A stretch of 64,000 bases of DNA, from the NCBI GenBank assembly GCA_023079485.1, contig CM041097.1, forward strand, positions 20,505,158 through 20,569,157, given 5' to 3'. Source of the DNA: Archilochus colubris. Lineage: Eukaryota; Chordata; Aves; Apodiformes; Trochilidae. Of the stretch, positions 14,021 through 28,296 are shown in pieces. Both the position numbers and the translations under genes were made by a program. A model generated the notes under the pieces. That model was not told the DNA's origin. It ran no database searches and saw only the letters and a list, made by a program, of their open reading frames with translations. The stretch's first letter is position 1; every line of letters begins with the position of its first letter.

Positions 14021-15872
14021 TGTGAGGTGGGTGTCCCAGGGACTGTGTCTTTAGGGGCCTCAGGAGGTGACTGCTGCATGGTCCCAGTTGCTGTGGGGTC
14101 TGCAGCCCTCCAGCATCCCAGGGCAGCCACAGATCCTAAGGATTCCTTTAAATGTCAGTGTTTAAGAGCTGTCTGCATGCAGCTAGGCACAGCAACAATC
14201 AGCAGTAACCAACCCAAACTCCTCTTGCTCCTGCAAACCACAGAAATGCCCATTTTGTAGGGATCATTCCTGAGATGTTCCCACGTTAGGGACCAGCCCC
14301 AGGCCAGGGCTTTGTCAGGGTGTGGGGAATCCACAACATCCCTGTTGCACTTTGGGACCCTCACTTGAGTTCCACCCTTTTAATTTGTACTTTCTTTTTT
14401 TTTTTTTTTTGTCATCTCCAACAAGACCCAGCTTACCTAATGCCATGCAGCCTCTTAGAGCCATGAGTAGCTAAATCCCATTTACCATTTGTGCTGCCTT
14501 GCCAAAGGAGCCTGGGAATTACAGCCATTCCTTCTTATTCACTCTGAGTGTTTTCAGTGTGAATGTGTTCTGGCTGTGTTAATCTGTAATGACAATTAAA
14601 TATCTGCCTGGTGTTCATAAGGAACCAGGAAGGGGAGATTTCTGGAGAAGATTTTCTGTGCCAGCCTTTGAACTGAAGCTGTATCTGATCTCAGAGGATT
14701 GTAGGAGAGACAGGAAACAATTTACCAGGCTAGAATGGAAAGTATGCTAATTCACTCCTTCAAGCCTTTTTTCACTCACTGGAATTCAATGAAGAATGGG
14801 AATCATGAAGAAAATCATAATCTTAAAGTTCAGTGCTACAACTGGAGAGATTTTTCATTGCTTTAGGGAAAAAAGTTACGCGGGAGGAGGAAGCTTTGAA
14901 TATAGATCTGCTGGAGTGCTGTCATCATCTGCAGTCTTGACACAACATTACTCTGCCCTACTGAAACCTATTTTAATATCTCTCAAAATGAATGTCACCC
15001 TTGAAATTTTCACCCAGAGATCTGAGGAAATGCAACAGTGCTTTGAATTCTCATCTGAGAAAGGGCTCATCTCTGATGTCCTGGTAATTAAAATTCAGAT
15101 GTCCTGATGAGAGCTCTCCTGAGGATGAGGAATGGTCCATCCCATCCTTGGGCTGCTGGGTGGCGGGAGGCATCCAGGAAGGGTGGAGGGTTATCCTTGC
15201 CTTGCTGCTCACCCTCCTCCTCCTTACCTGTGTCAGTCACCTTAGGAAAGGCACACCAAGTGAATCCAGGGTCCTGCCCATCAGCTCTTCCTGACTGAGA
15301 CACTTCTCAGCCTGTGTCAGGGTCACAGAGCCTAAATCAGGGGCTACCCAAGGCACAGGGTTCCTATAGCTTCATCTGTTCTTTGCCATCCCAAATGCAT
15401 GTTGATTTATGGGAGCAAGAACATACTGTGGAGGAGGAAGCTATTTCTGGTTGCTACTCAAGATTCACCAGACCTGGGCTGGCTTCTGACAGCAGTATCT
15501 CTCAGAAGCAGATGGAACATTTTCTGGGGGAAAAAAAAAATCATTTAGAGGCTCCATTCACAGGAGTGATTTTCAGTGAAGAGCTCCCTGAGGAAAGGGA
15601 GATGGGAGGGAGGCTGGAAGGCAGGAGGAAAACCTTCTGATATTTCTTGCTTAGTGCAAAGCTGGAGAGAAGGAAGGCTGATCTGGTTTGGCTTTGGTTT
15701 CTGTTCAGTCAGGAGGTTTGGGAAGTGTTAGAGCAGCTCTGGCACAGGGCTGGTGTCCTGGAGAAGCTGCCTGGGCTGAGAGGTGACCTGAAAGCTCTTC
15801 ACTGGGACTAAATAGAATAGATGATGTCAAGACTTGGCCTTGTTTGGATTTGGTCTTGTTTCCTCCCCCCAG

Positions 15873-16012
15873 GCAGTGCTGGCACCCCAGTGATGTTCAA
15901 CAAGAACGGGGACGCCCCTGGGCGCTACGACATCTTCCAGTACCAGAGCACCAACACCAGCACCCCCGGGTACCGCCTCGTCGGGCAGTGGACAGATGAC
16001 CTCCAGCTCAAC
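15873..16012 (+). CDS. GRM7: GRM7 exon C: end of the ligand-binding domain (probably exon 7)
   Basis: This 140-bp exon is preceded by TCCTCCCCCCAG and followed by AAC|GTGAGT. Two bases complete a Gly codon shared with exon B, then 46 codons run from [20 protein letters not shown] to QWTDDLQLN, ending in phase 0. It encodes the C-terminal edge of the Venus-flytrap domain leading to the cysteine-rich linker. An N-T-S glycosylation sequon occurs at residue 27 of the exon (STNTST), and as recalled the mammalian protein also has one there. The coding bases are strongly GC-rich at third positions, in contrast to the introns on either side. Confidence 0.96.
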
Positions 16013-19000
16013 GTGAGTCCCTTTTACCCCTCCTGACACCCTCTTGTCAGCTGCACCCACTAAAAGCCTTCTCCACCCTGCAGGTACAGAAAGGGACCTC
16101 GGTCCTTGCTTGGCAGCTCCCCACTGACAGGGCTTGTTTGGGGTTTTTTCTGCATGTTGTTTCCTCTTATCCTGTCCTACAACCTTTTCTCTGTACCCCG
16201 AGTCCCAGAGCTCCTCAGACTAATGGAGACATTAGGTGATCATGCAAATTTTATTACTTTTGTGTGTCTGAAGTCCCTGGCTGCCAACTTGGAAACTGAA
16301 GCAGTCATGTGTTGTAGTGTGAAACCAATGGACTTCCACTTGCAGATGCTCTGCAGTTTTTTAGTCATATTCTTCAGCTTTTCTGGTTTCAGGAAAGCTG
16401 GAGCTGGATGTTTGCTGAGTGACTCACTTTCCCTGTGTTGTGTTTAAGCACAGAGTAAAGATATCCCTAGGAATGAGATGTCTCTCTTGCAAGGATGCCT
16501 AAAGAAAAACTGAGCCCCAAAGCAGGTAATCAAAGCTCTGATGTTCTTCAGATGAAAAACCCAGCACTGGTGGCTGAGGAAGCTGGAGAATTGTGTCAGC
16601 CACATCCCCACAAGGATGGTCTGGAGGGCTCTCTGGAGATCTGGCTCCAGGTTTCCTGTTTGACTTTGAGAAAGTTGCTTGGCCTCAGATTCCTGGAGAA
16701 ATGGTGCCAGTTCACCCTCCTGGCAAGTGGTTATTAAAGCACCAAGACATTTTTCAGGTTTGATGATCTATTTCAGGAAAGCTATATTAACTTGCAATTT
16801 GTAGTCCTTTTTAGAAAAAAAAAAAAATTAATGTTGTATTAAGTAAATCCTTCTCTCTATAAACTGCACATCCTGAGTCATTAAAATTTAAAGCTAAATT
16901 AATGGAGCTTGATTTGTATTCCTATTGCTGTGTTAAATGTTTCCATAAAAAGCAGACTTTCCTCACCCTTGTATCCTCACAGCTACAGGGTTAGACCAGG
17001 AGCTGAGGTTCTCTCTGTGACTTCCCCTCCACTCACCTGTGGGCTGTAGTTCCTCACAGAGGATCAGCATTGCTATGACAGTCCCTGTTTGTATTTTCTT
17101 ACAGAAATAAAGAAAATTGTGGAGTTTAGAGAAGTCAAGGATTTTCCCTAACATAAGCGACACAAGTAATAGCTACTCTGAAATATATCCCAGGAAAAAC
17201 TACCAAACCTGCAGTCTCTCTTCAGCACATATTGTGGGGAGAACACTTCATGGTGTATTTCCCCAGTCCTTGTTTCTTTAATACCAGCCCAAGAGAGGAA
17301 GCAAAAGGATGTCTGGGGAGAGTGTTGATTTTAATTCAGAAAGTGCTGAAGTGATGACTGCTGTCACCTTGGGCAGTCTGCTTTAGTTCTTGTGTCTGAG
17401 TTTCCTGCCCTGTTATGCAGCCCCTAATGGTAAGGACAGCCCGGGTCTCAGAGGTAAATAAGTGCCAAAGACCACCACAGGTGAGTAAAGATTTTCTTCT
17501 TTCTCATTGTCCTCATTCCAAGCAGAAGCAGGAACATTTTGCCATTTGATTTCTCTAAAAGCAGTGTCTGGTCTGTCTGATCTCCAGGGGTACATGGCAC
17601 CCCCTTGGGCACACAGTTTGGCAGAAGCAGGGGGCTGGCAGGGCTGCCCAAACCCCAGAGCTCTGCATATGACAATAGACCAAAGAGATCTTTACCAAGA
17701 GATTTGCAAGCCTTAAAACACTCTGTACCTGCTTTCTTTGTGTCACTGTGAGTTTGCACATTAATGAAATGTCTTTCTCTCCATCCTGATCACTTCCCCA
17801 CATCCGTGCATCCCCTTGGCCTCTGGGTGCTGGGAAGGGCTGAGCCTGCTCCTGCCTGTGCAGGGACCACCTCTGCTCTCCTGCAGCTCCTTGGAGTGGG
17901 AAACATCTCCTTGGATTTACATTTCTGTGGCTGAGGTCAGAATTGGGTTGATAACCCAAGAAATATTTGATAGCTCTTCCCTGCAGCAGCCCTGGGACAG
18001 GATGGTGTTTTTGCAGGGTCATCACTGCCTTTCCTTTTGCTTGCTTGGTGTCAGGCAGCCTAGCACAGCTCTGCCTGGTGCATGATTTAGTAACAATTCT
18101 GGCTGTATTTCACAGATATCTGCACAAGGATAAAATGAACAGATGTCTGGTTTTAAATGGCTTGGCCAGTATTCCATGACAACCTGTTGCAGAGCTTTGC
18201 TCTCCCAGCAGTGAAGTTGTGATTAGAAGGTGCCCACCCTGCTCCCCAGAGAGGTCCCACCTCTCTCTCTCCTATGAAGATCACATCAAGCTCTTCAGGC
18301 CCCTTCCTGCCCCCTGCATGCAGATTTAGTTCACAGCATTTACAGTTCACATCTTCCTGCAGGTGGAAATTTTAGGCTCGGGAGCACGGCCAGCTGCATC
18401 CCCACTGAAACCCAGTAATCCCAGTACCCCCAGCCTGCTGAGCAGCAAAGATGCAGCTCATCCAGACAGGCAATGGCAACACCAGCATCTGCAGCCAGGA
18501 GGGGTTTTGCTACCCCAGTGCTGAGGGTACAACCCCAGCCATGCTCTGGCTGTGAGAACACCCGTGGTGGGTTTGGATGTGCTCCAAAAGCAAAAAGCAC
18601 TAGTGGGGAAAAGGAGGAGATCTGCCATGGGAAAAGGGAGCTCTGGGATGGACCTGCTGGTCTGGGATTCTTTTGCTTTGTAAATGGGTCAGGTTTTTTC
18701 TTTGTCACCCCTGTGCCCCTCTGTCTGTCACTGCACAGCACTGGGAGGCTCTGCATGAGTGCAAGGAACAGGCTGGCCAGCTCTGGTACCTTCTGGGAAT
18801 CCAACTTCCAGGGCTTCAAAGTGCCTGACAAAACCAGAAACACATCTCTCCTGGAGGAGCTGATGTGCCTGAAGGAGAAAGAAATGGATCACTCCAAGAG
18901 GAACTGCAGGCTCCTGTGGGAAATTTGGTGATATTGCTTCCCTTGCTTGGTACCACGTTAACTCAGCAGGGCCCAGGATTATTGTGTTTTCACATCCAAA

Positions 19001-20900
19001 CCTCTGCAAGCATCCCTCAACTGCAGAAACCCAAAGATGAAGAGAACAGTCCCTGTGAACCTGTTGAATCTTATCTTCCCAGGGATTTCTCTCCTGCCTA
19101 GCCTATCCCAGCAGCATCCTCCATTCCTCTCCCAGTGCCTCCTTCCCATAGCAGTCTCCAGAATGTCCCTGTGGTGCCAGGACTCCCTCCCACCCCCTGT
19201 GTCCTTTGCTGTGCAGCATTCCTGTCCCTCGCTGACACACGTGTCACTGCTGGCTGCCTGCATGCAGCAGGAGGGGGAGAGAAATGCTCAGGGTTGGTGG
19301 ATCTTTCTTCTAACCACTGAGCTGTCCCAGTCCTACAGACATATCCTTCAGAAATCTCTGCTTGTAGGAAATGTGCTTCAGGTTGGCCAGCAAGGAAAAA
19401 AACTCTTTGAAGGGGAGGTGGTGCAGCCAGGTGTCTGGGTGGAGAGGGTGTGAAGGTTCTCCCCTTCCTTCCAAGTTTTTTCAGCAACGATAGCAAAGTA
19501 TAGAACTTTGCAGCAGTTATGTAGAGTGAAAATAAAGTAAAGCTGGTCTGCTGGGTTTTGTTTAAAATGAGCTTTATGCAAAGGTGCTCCCAGCAGGCTG
19601 TTACTGGGGATGGACAGGGAGCTGCACCCACTCAAGCTCTTCTATTGCTGAACTGAGTGGCAGGCTTGCACTTGACCAAAAAGCCAGAGTTCTGGCCTTT
19701 CCTTTCATTTTTATCTTCCTGTTTCATACTGGCAAGCTTTCAGGGCTCGTTCAAAGGCTGAGTTCTTTTAGGGTTTTCAGCTTGAGTGGCTTGGTCCTGG
19801 TTTGGATGTGTCAGCACCACTGAGCTGAGGTCAGGCTGGAGAGACCTGTCCAGACACTGCCTGCTCCCTGTCCCCTGCCAGCACAGGAGCTGTTGGGATG
19901 CTGAGTCCTGTCTGACGGGCTGGAGGTCTCGAGTGGACACAAGGAGGAAGCTCCTCGTGTTGAGGTGTTGTTGGTGGAGCTGCCAGCTGAGCTGTGGTGT
20001 CCATCAGTACCATTCCTCTGACACTCCCAGTGTGGTGCTGGACGTGGTGCCCTGCTTCACAGCTTGGTGAGTAGTGAGATGTTTACAGGAGACCTTTTTA
20101 TTTGCCATTAGAGAGGGATAGCTTCCTAGAGCAAGCTAATGGGTTTTTTTTTTCCCGTTTGATTGTCTAATTAATGCTGTACTTCTAGCCCATTAGTGTC
20201 CACACAGGGTGTGTCATGTTGCTTTAATTGCATTGCCATCTCCAGCTTGTCAAGTGCACTCTTCCAGCTCGGGGTTATGGCTCATAAAGGTGCCACTGAG
20301 GTGCTGCCCAGACACTGCAGCACGGTTTCAGGAGAGCTGAAGAAGGCAAATCCTTGACTGGTAAAGAGCAGTGATGGAAAACACGGTGTCCTGTTCATCA
20401 TTGCACCCCAGAGATCCCAAACTGTTCTTAATTGAAACGTGTTTGCCTTGCAGGGCATCAGACAGGGTTAACTGCAAGCTCCAGGCAACATTAAAATATT
20501 GCTCTAACTCATTTTTTTTGCAAGCAGAGACAAAGATGTATTAAAGGAGCCTTAATGCACGGCGTGCAGAGATAAACAAAGAAATCTGCATTGTTTTATA
20601 GACGTGCCCTTTAATTGCAAATTGTTCAGTGTCATGGAGCAGTTTACAGCTTGAAACATGACTGCTGGTCACACCAAGTCCTCAGCACCCCTCAGGCTGC
20701 CTGCTGAGCAATTCCTTAGGCTTTTATTAATTTCCCCCAGCAATAAGTGCTGTATTGCTGCAATCTTTCTGAACAAGTGCTCAGAAGATTAATAGTATTG
20801 ATAATTATCAATACAGCTTCATAAATACACACGTTACACAGATCCAACTCCCCTTATAAATCCTGACTCGTGTTGCAGGGTGTGAAGGAAGTGGCTGTGG

Positions 20901-20966
20901 ATTTATTAGTATCTGTGTATTATTTATTAATATCTGTGTATTTATTAATACATGTATTTATTAATA
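20901..20966 (+). repeat. AT-rich tandem repeat (TTTATTAATA units)
   Basis: Four copies of TTTATTA(A/G)TA are separated by ATCTGTGTA-like or ACATGTA spacers. The unit length shrinks from about 21 to 16 bases. Confidence 0.7.
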
Positions 20967-23900
20967 GCTGCCTCCTCCCAGGGGAAATAGCTCTACCGAG
21001 TTGTTTTCTTCACCAGAGGCTGGGGACAATATTTTAGAAGAGCGTGAAAAATCAGGGGAAAAAAAATAGTTGTTTTTTACAGAGTGTAACACTCCTGAGC
21101 CTCTGAGCCTCTGGGCTGGGGGTGAAGCAGGAGTGGGGATGGGAGCAGGGAATGATGCAGCTGCCGTGCTGCAGTTCCTCTGTTTATAGAACCAACACCT
21201 CTGTAACTGGCTCTGCAAGTTCTGCAGATCCTGCACATTTCAGCACCCAGGGAACCTGTTGAGGCTCAGGCTGCTCTGTTACATCCCATAAACATCTCTG
21301 GTAGGGAATTCAGAAACAAATGTTGTGAATTGTAAGGTAATAAAAACGTAGTTAAATGTGTAACCTTCTGGCACAAGACCTGTATCTCCTGACTGCTCTG
21401 GCAGAATAATCAGAATCAGAGCAATTCAGCTCCTCAGCAAACTTTGATGCTCAGGACTATTCTGCCAACAGACTGGTTTTTCTAAAACGTGTTCAAATTT
21501 ATATCTGATCGTAATTTTGGGGGTTTGTTATTGCATTTTGATTTGTATTTTTCTATCTTAGTGAGTGGAGAGTGTTCAGAGCTGGTGGGTTTTTTTTACA
21601 GAATATTTTGTAGCAAAAGGTAAATCTTCCTGGAGCATGTGCAGGTTTCTGTTTATTGGAAGCCTGGGGTTTTCCTGGTGTCTGGAGGAGGAGGAGAGCA
21701 GAAGGACACAGGAATGAGAGGATTTCACCACAGTGACCACAGGTTACCTGGGGGGATTTTTAGACACTTTTTAAATATTGAATTTGACTTCATATTTGGA
21801 ATTATTTTATCTGAAAATTAAACATAGGAATTTCACATTTCCTAACCTAGAAAATTTCAGCTTAAACACTTGCACCCCTTAGTGAAGCTGCCTGTAACTG
21901 AAAGCAGAGTTATTGATAGGATTATCAGTTCTAGCTCCTACATACACCTCAGGTATAATCACAAAGCCCTTGTTTGCAAAAATATATGTAAAAATGTCTG
22001 TGTTTCTTTGTTTTATCTGAGTATGAATGGATGGATGAGTACAGAGGCACAGACCTTTGCAATGTATAATCCTTAAGATTTCTGTTGCTTTGCAACCTCT
22101 GAGTAAGCTCAAAACCACGGTTCAAAGATTGTGTCAAGATAGATAAAAATTGGCATCAATTTCCTTTCTCATTTCTGTTATTGTCACATAAATTGGCCCT
22201 TGTAGTGTCATCTGCTATTCCTCTAATGAGAGGCTGGTACAAAGATAAAACATCTCTATTACAACGGGAGCCTGGGATGCTGGGAGGAGGGATGCATTAT
22301 TCAGGGGCAGACAGCCTCATCCAACAAATTCAGCAAATGAGGTGTTATTTAAAATCAAGATTTTAAGTATTAAGCAAGATTAGTGTGTTTTCTTTTCACA
22401 CGTCAGTGCAGAAGTCGGAGCTTCCAGCTGGTGCAGCCCCTTGCTGACAATTTCCACGTGTTATGTTTTTAATGAAATTGGCTGAACCCTCAGATTTAAT
22501 TAGCCCTCCCTCCCAGCATGCTGCTGCACCTTGCAGCCAGAAGTCACTGGGTTCCTGAGAGCTGGAAAAAAATATTCATCATTTTAGCCACCCTGGCCTC
22601 ATGGACATCTTCAGAAAGTAACTTAATCTGGGCTGTTTCTTCCCCATGAAATGATGCTCAGCCCCTGCTGCTGCTGTTTCCTCCCTTGGGCTGTGACAAG
22701 TGTGGTTCCTTCCCTCATCCCCTCAAGGCCCTCTTTGGAAATGTATTGTTCTTCCCTAAACCATCACCTTACAAAGTCCTGGGTTGCTCCTCCAGCCATG
22801 GAGAGGTGGGTAATTGAGTCAGTGCTGCTCAGCCTGCTGTGGCTACTGAGTTGCCATGGGCAGTGGCCATCCTGGGCAGCACAGCAATGGCTGAGGTTTA
22901 TTGTGCTCTGGAATTGCTCATACCAGCCATGACCAGCCCCAGCACCTTTAATTACACTCACAGAATTAATTTCCAGCCAGCTGGCAGGGAACTTTTCAAC
23001 CCAGTGACCTCCTGCATGACCAGCTGCCAGCTCTGCATCCTCCAGGGGGTCTCCAGAAGGTCTGTGCCAGGGGGGGACACAGCAGACACAGGGGTCCTGC
23101 TCACAGACTGACCCTGCAACAAACCTGCTGTGCTGCTTGGTGTCCCAGGTGGGTTTTCAGTCCTGAGCTTTAGGATCAGCTGCTGTACATAGTCCTTTGG
23201 CCAGAGAAGGGCAGAGCCTCCAAGGACAGGGTAGTGAGGATGTTAACTGAGTGTGAATTCTGTGCTGCTGCTTCTGCAGCGCACACAGAGCTCAGCAGCT
23301 CACTGCCCATCACCAGTGGGTGCAGGGGATCCTCTCTGGGGTTTCTTTGCAAAAGGCCCTGCCTGTGCTGCAGGGTACAGAGGTGTCTGTGTGCCTGCCA
23401 AGCACCCAGCACCTCCTGCCAAGTGCTACCAGAAAAATTGGGTGCAGCATGGCAAGGACTGTGTGAGCAGCTCCCACCTTCTGCAGGAGGAGAGCAGAGC
23501 CCAGCCAGAGGAGAGACACAGCAGTGTGCTCCCCTTTCCTGGCTCCTGTTTGCCATCCTTGGAAATCAGGCAAACTGGTGCTGTGGGGTTTCTTCTTCAG
23601 AAAAGGAAGGTCATTCCCTGAGCTGAGCTTTCCACATGGATTTCTGCTACATAAGAGCAGGAAGGCAGCAGTTAAATCCTGCACCTTGCTCTGAAAACTC
23701 ACCCTGAGTTGGAATCAAAGATGTGAAATGTCATTTCCTGCCTCTTGCTGACCCTTTGGCTGAGGCTGTGAGGTGGATGGCAAAGCAAAGGGAATTGATT
23801 GTATCATCTTTGGGAAACTCTGAGCACTGGGATTGTTTTCCTGCAGGTCTGAGAATGTCACAGCACAGAGTGTTTGTAGGGATAGAAATGCTCAGAGAAA

Positions 23901-25964
23901 CCAGGCTGAGAGATGAGTTACATGTTGCTTCAAAGGCAGGACAAGCAGGAGGGTCAGGAGCTCACAAGAGCTAAAATGGGGACAAATTACCTAGCAGGGG
24001 ACTTGGTGACTTCAGAATTTGCTTCCCCTCCTGTTCTTGTACACACCCAGGAGCCTGTGGGCAGGGAGACTGCAGCCCCCAGAACGAGTGCCAAGTAAGA
24101 GATGGTCAAACCCAAATCACTGGGGTTTTAAGCTAGGTGGTGGTTTTGCTCCCACACATCACTGCTTTAAATCCACTTTTGCAAGCCTAATATATTTTTT
24201 CAGCTAATATATTCCGGGACAAATACTTCCCTGGGCTGCTTTATGGTTCGTTAAAAGGTTTGGTTTCTTTTGGCAACAGTGAAAGTGTGAGTTTGTGGGT
24301 TATTTAGGGTGTAATATTCTTTTGTTTGACACCTGAAAACAGAAAGATGCTTTTCAGTGGCAGAGGCTTTTTGTTGTGTTTGGAGAGCTGTGTAGAGAAC
24401 ACATTACAATGATTTATTATTGTTTCTTTACAAAGCATTATTGTCCTGCCTGTGCAGAGGGAATGAATGAAGCCCTTGGTGTGGTGCCTGCTGGGCTGTC
24501 CTTACAGGGGAAACTGAGGCACAGAGTGTGCCAAGGCCAGAGCAGTGAGGGCATTCCTGGCTGCTGGGCTTTCCCTGCCTTAGGTTCGAGCTCAGGAGCT
24601 GTGGGCTGGCACCCTCCTGTCCCCCAGCTCTCCTGTGGCAATTAACAGCAACCAAAGCCTTGCTCCTTTGTCTCCCTTTTTCTTTCCTGAATTTGCATAT
24701 AGAAATCCTCAAGGTATTGTGTTAACAGGTGTGGGAACTCTTGGCTTGAAGTTATTTCTGTAGGGCCCAAACAGAATCCAGCTGGGTTTTGTAAAATGAA
24801 ATTTTGCTGCCATAGAGATGCAAATAGCAAGGACAGCAGAATGGGAATTATGGTGACTGCAAAATATTGCTTGTGTTTGCTTTAGGGGGAAGAAAGAAAT
24901 CCCATGAAGGACATTTTAAAAGCTCTGCACACATCAGTACCACACGAGGGCTCTTTCAAGTTACCACCAATTTAAGCAAAGCATAAAGGTTCCTGGCAGA
25001 GCACATCCATTGAGAGGGTCAAAAATAATAATTTTTTTAATGTCCCTGAGTACTGATTTCCATTGAAAATTGATGTGGTTTGTGGGCAGACTGTAATACT
25101 GGGTGTACAGTGTGTGTCTTATGTGTCTCCAGCTAATCATTCACATGAGAGGCAATAATGGCCCCAAATCAGCAGCTGAAAAGTGTCTTTAGCCTGAGCT
25201 TTAGACTTGAGGAGAGCCTTTATTTTGTTGTGCTTGGGTTTTTTGCCATTTTTTTAATGTTCTTCCAGTAATCTGGCAACGTACATTTTATGTGAAATGC
25301 TGTTTTAAGTTATCCCCATGAAACAACCTTGCTTACCTGTTCCCTGCACTGCTCAGTGCCATGCAGGAGGTGAATTTGACCACAAAGGTGGCACCCAGGT
25401 GCCTGGGTCCCAGGGACTCCCATCAGACATTTTATTCCTTTCTTGCAGTGCTCATCCCTCAGAGGGGGGTGAAGGGTGCTGCAGACTGAGACCTCTCTGC
25501 AAACACAGAGCTGGGATTCCTTTTCCTCTCAAAAACACAACTGGAGAAGGTGCCACAGGCTTGAGTCCCATCACACGAGGTTTGAGATCATTCGGGATCT
25601 GGGATCCAGGATGCTCTCCATGATCTTCCTGAAGGTGTTAACTTGTTATCCCTGCACTCTGGGGAGGAAGAGCACAGCTGGGACCATGTCCTGCAGTTAA
25701 ATATTTGGGGCTCTTGAGGGAATAGGTGGCCAGTTCCAGTTCTTTTACTTTCCAAAGCAATGGGAAGGACGAGCTGCAGGGCCAGGAAAGGCCAAGGGTC
25801 ATGCTGCTGTTGCTTTGCTATGCACAAATGAGATCAGGCACAGAATTCTTTAGTTTGTGGGGTTCATTTGAAACAACAACAAAAACCCAAAGCTCTGGAT
25901 TTTTTTCTTTTTTTTTTTTTTGCAAAATTTTAGAGGAAATTTGGTGCCTACCTCTCCCCCCACA

Positions 25965-26004
25965 TCCCTTCCCTCCTCCTCTTCCTCCTCCTCCTCCTCT
26001 CCCC
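25965..26004 (+). repeat. (CCT)n pyrimidine tract
   Basis: About 40 bases of nearly pure C/T built from CCTCCT and CTTCCT words. It gives a meaningless proline-rich or glycine-rich open frame on either strand. Confidence 0.8.
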
Positions 26005-26649
26005 AGGTTTAAGTGTGCCATGGCTGTGATGCTGATGGGAGAGTGGTCCCAAGTGCAGAGTAATTTAACCCACTTCAGCCCCCCCAAACTCTCTGCAGCC
26101 ATCTGCAGATTTTAGGGACCAACTGACTGAGTATACCTTGAGCAAGATAAAATTTAACAGTGTTAATAACGTTGCAGCAATCCAATTAGGGCCTAAATGA
26201 GTCAGGTGCTGATTTCACTCAGAATTCCATATTTCTTTCACCCTGCATCCCAGCCCGTGTGTCATGGTGCCATGCACACCAGACATGAGGAGAAAATTAC
26301 TGTGCCATTGATGCTGATTTTTGAAAAAGAGAAAACCAGGACCAAATAATTTGACTATCAAATACTGGTCTTTGAGTCAGCTTGGGAATTAGCAGGATAA
26401 ATAAACTAAAGCACTTTGAGTTGGCAGGCACTTGAAGATAAATGCTATCCAAATCACACACATGCCATTTGGTACATCTCTAGTTATTACCCTTTCCGTT
26501 TGGAAAGCAATAAATCAGATTTGGCAGATGGATTCATGTTGCACAATCATAAATAACTGGGGAAAGAAAAAAAAAAGTTTATTAGCTCATAAGCAGAGAT
26601 AAATCAGCTCAGAGGGCTAATACTTTTCTCAGAACTTTGGTAAGGCCAA

Positions 26650-26668
26650 CTCCTGGCTATGCCAGGAG
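26650..26668. repeat. Short inverted repeat (8-bp arms, 3-base loop)
   Basis: CTCCTGGC at 26650-26657 and GCCAGGAG at 26661-26668 are perfect reverse complements around TAT. It may be chance at this size. Confidence 0.5.
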
Positions 26669-27340
26669 AAATAACTCAGAAAAGGAGGTTTCAGGAGAAA
26701 AGCAGAGCTCTGTATTTGCTCCTAGATGTGGCTTTGTCATTGAGTCGTCTTATTCAGGACATAAAGTTACTGATCATTATGGATGGATTAGAAACAAACC
26801 CTTGAATTACTGGTCTATTTAATTTAATTTTTTTTTTTTGCATACATCCATGAGCAACAGCTTTGCTCTGATGTTGAGCTGTGGTTTTGGTGCTTTGGGC
26901 TGAGGGCTTCTGTCCATCCTGCCCACTGAACCCCTGCAGTCTCAGTGCTGGGGCCAGGCACTGAGCAACTCCATTGCAGATTCTTATTGAAGTTCCAGTG
27001 GCAACATGGATATGCTGGAAATAAGAGAAGTGCAAAGATATCCAGCCAGGCTAAAAGGAGAAGCAAGTAAGGATCTGCAACACCTTTGATTGACTGAAGG
27101 GTACTGTGTTAAGGTTCTTTCCACCAGAATAGTAAAATACTGAACAGTTTTATTTCCATAAGAATGTGAGTGGGCCACTTGTGTCTCCTCCCTTCTTGTC
27201 TCAGGTGGCAGGACATGTGAAGGCTGTGGCCATCAGAGCCCATGGTCACCCTGGTGTCCTGCTGGTGCCCTGCAGGAACAGCTCCTTCATCAGAGGTTCC
27301 AGGCTTCATTGCCAGCTGTCTCACTGGGCATCAGGATGCT

Positions 27341-27442
27341 AAAGGAGAAGGCTTAGTGGTGGACTTGGCAGTGCTGTATTAGGAAGTTGGACTTGATGAT
27401 CTTAAGATCTTTTCCAACCCAAACGACCCAATGGTTCTGTGC
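27341..27442 (+). mobile_element. CR1 LINE 3'-end fragment
   Basis: The sequence carries successive CR1 3' features: GGCTTAGTGGTGGACTTGG, GTTGGACTTGATGATCTTA, then CTTTTCCAACCCAAACGA and a degenerate octamer tail. It is 5'-truncated to about 100 bp and is the clearest of the short CR1 remnants here. Confidence 0.88.
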
Positions 27443-28296
27443 CAAAAAGCATTAAATGCTTGAGAGGGGTGTCCAGGCTCCATAGCTCTGCTTTCATCCT
27501 CCCAGTTAGCAGCCAGACAAGCTGTAAATTGCTCCTGTAATTAAGCAGAATTTTCTCTCCTTATATACAAAAAGAAAACCAGCAGGAGCTGGCAAGAGGT
27601 GCTGAGCAGTGGGAGGGCTGGATGGCTGCTGAGGCTGCTGTCCTGCCAGGGACACCTTGGCTGAGTGCTGCCAAATGGCCATCCAGCTCCTGCTCTGGTG
27701 CTAAACACATCCAGCCCCTGGAAAGGGCTTCAGATCATTCACTGGGCTGTGTTACAAACATCCCCAGGAACATATCCCCCAACAACAACAGATGCCTTCA
27801 AAAAAAAAGCCAAAAAATCAGATAATTGAAGCTACACGGGTCCTAGCAGGAACTGGAGGGAAGCTCTTGGAGACCAGACTTTACCCTAGAAATATTTGGT
27901 GTTGGTTGGAGGATGGAAATGCCTGCAGCAGGATGAAGAGTGGGAGAGAAAGGCTGGCGTGCTTCATTTCCAGATGAATGTTCTGGAATTCCCCCAGCAT
28001 GTACAAAGATGCTCCCCAGGTGGGAGATGGGATTTTCTGCCTAATACCAAGGGCACAATGAGCTCAGGCTGTTCTGTGCACTCTGAAAGGCAGCTGTGGA
28101 GCTGGGCTCTCTTTTGAGCAGCTTGGCAATGAGCTGAGGTGGGAAGGAAGGGCTGGGCATGGCTCAAGGGGTGGCAGCATCAGCTCCCTCTGCCTTGGGG
28201 CTCAGCCCTGCCTTGGGGCTGCTCACTCTCAGCCAAAGCCACCCACTTAAGGATGAAAAATTGTCTTAAAGTACCTCTGCTTCCAGAAGATGGATT

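Noticed and set aside
18340..18931. Opposed open frames of 167 and 152 codons
   Set aside because: No recognisable domain and no exon signals of note; shadows of a GC-rich stretch.
23234..23702. Open frames including a CYQKNWVQHGKDC motif that resembles the start of a C-type lectin domain
   Set aside because: Only this short spacing of cysteines and tryptophan fits. No further lectin motifs follow and both strands are open in several frames, so it is taken as chance.
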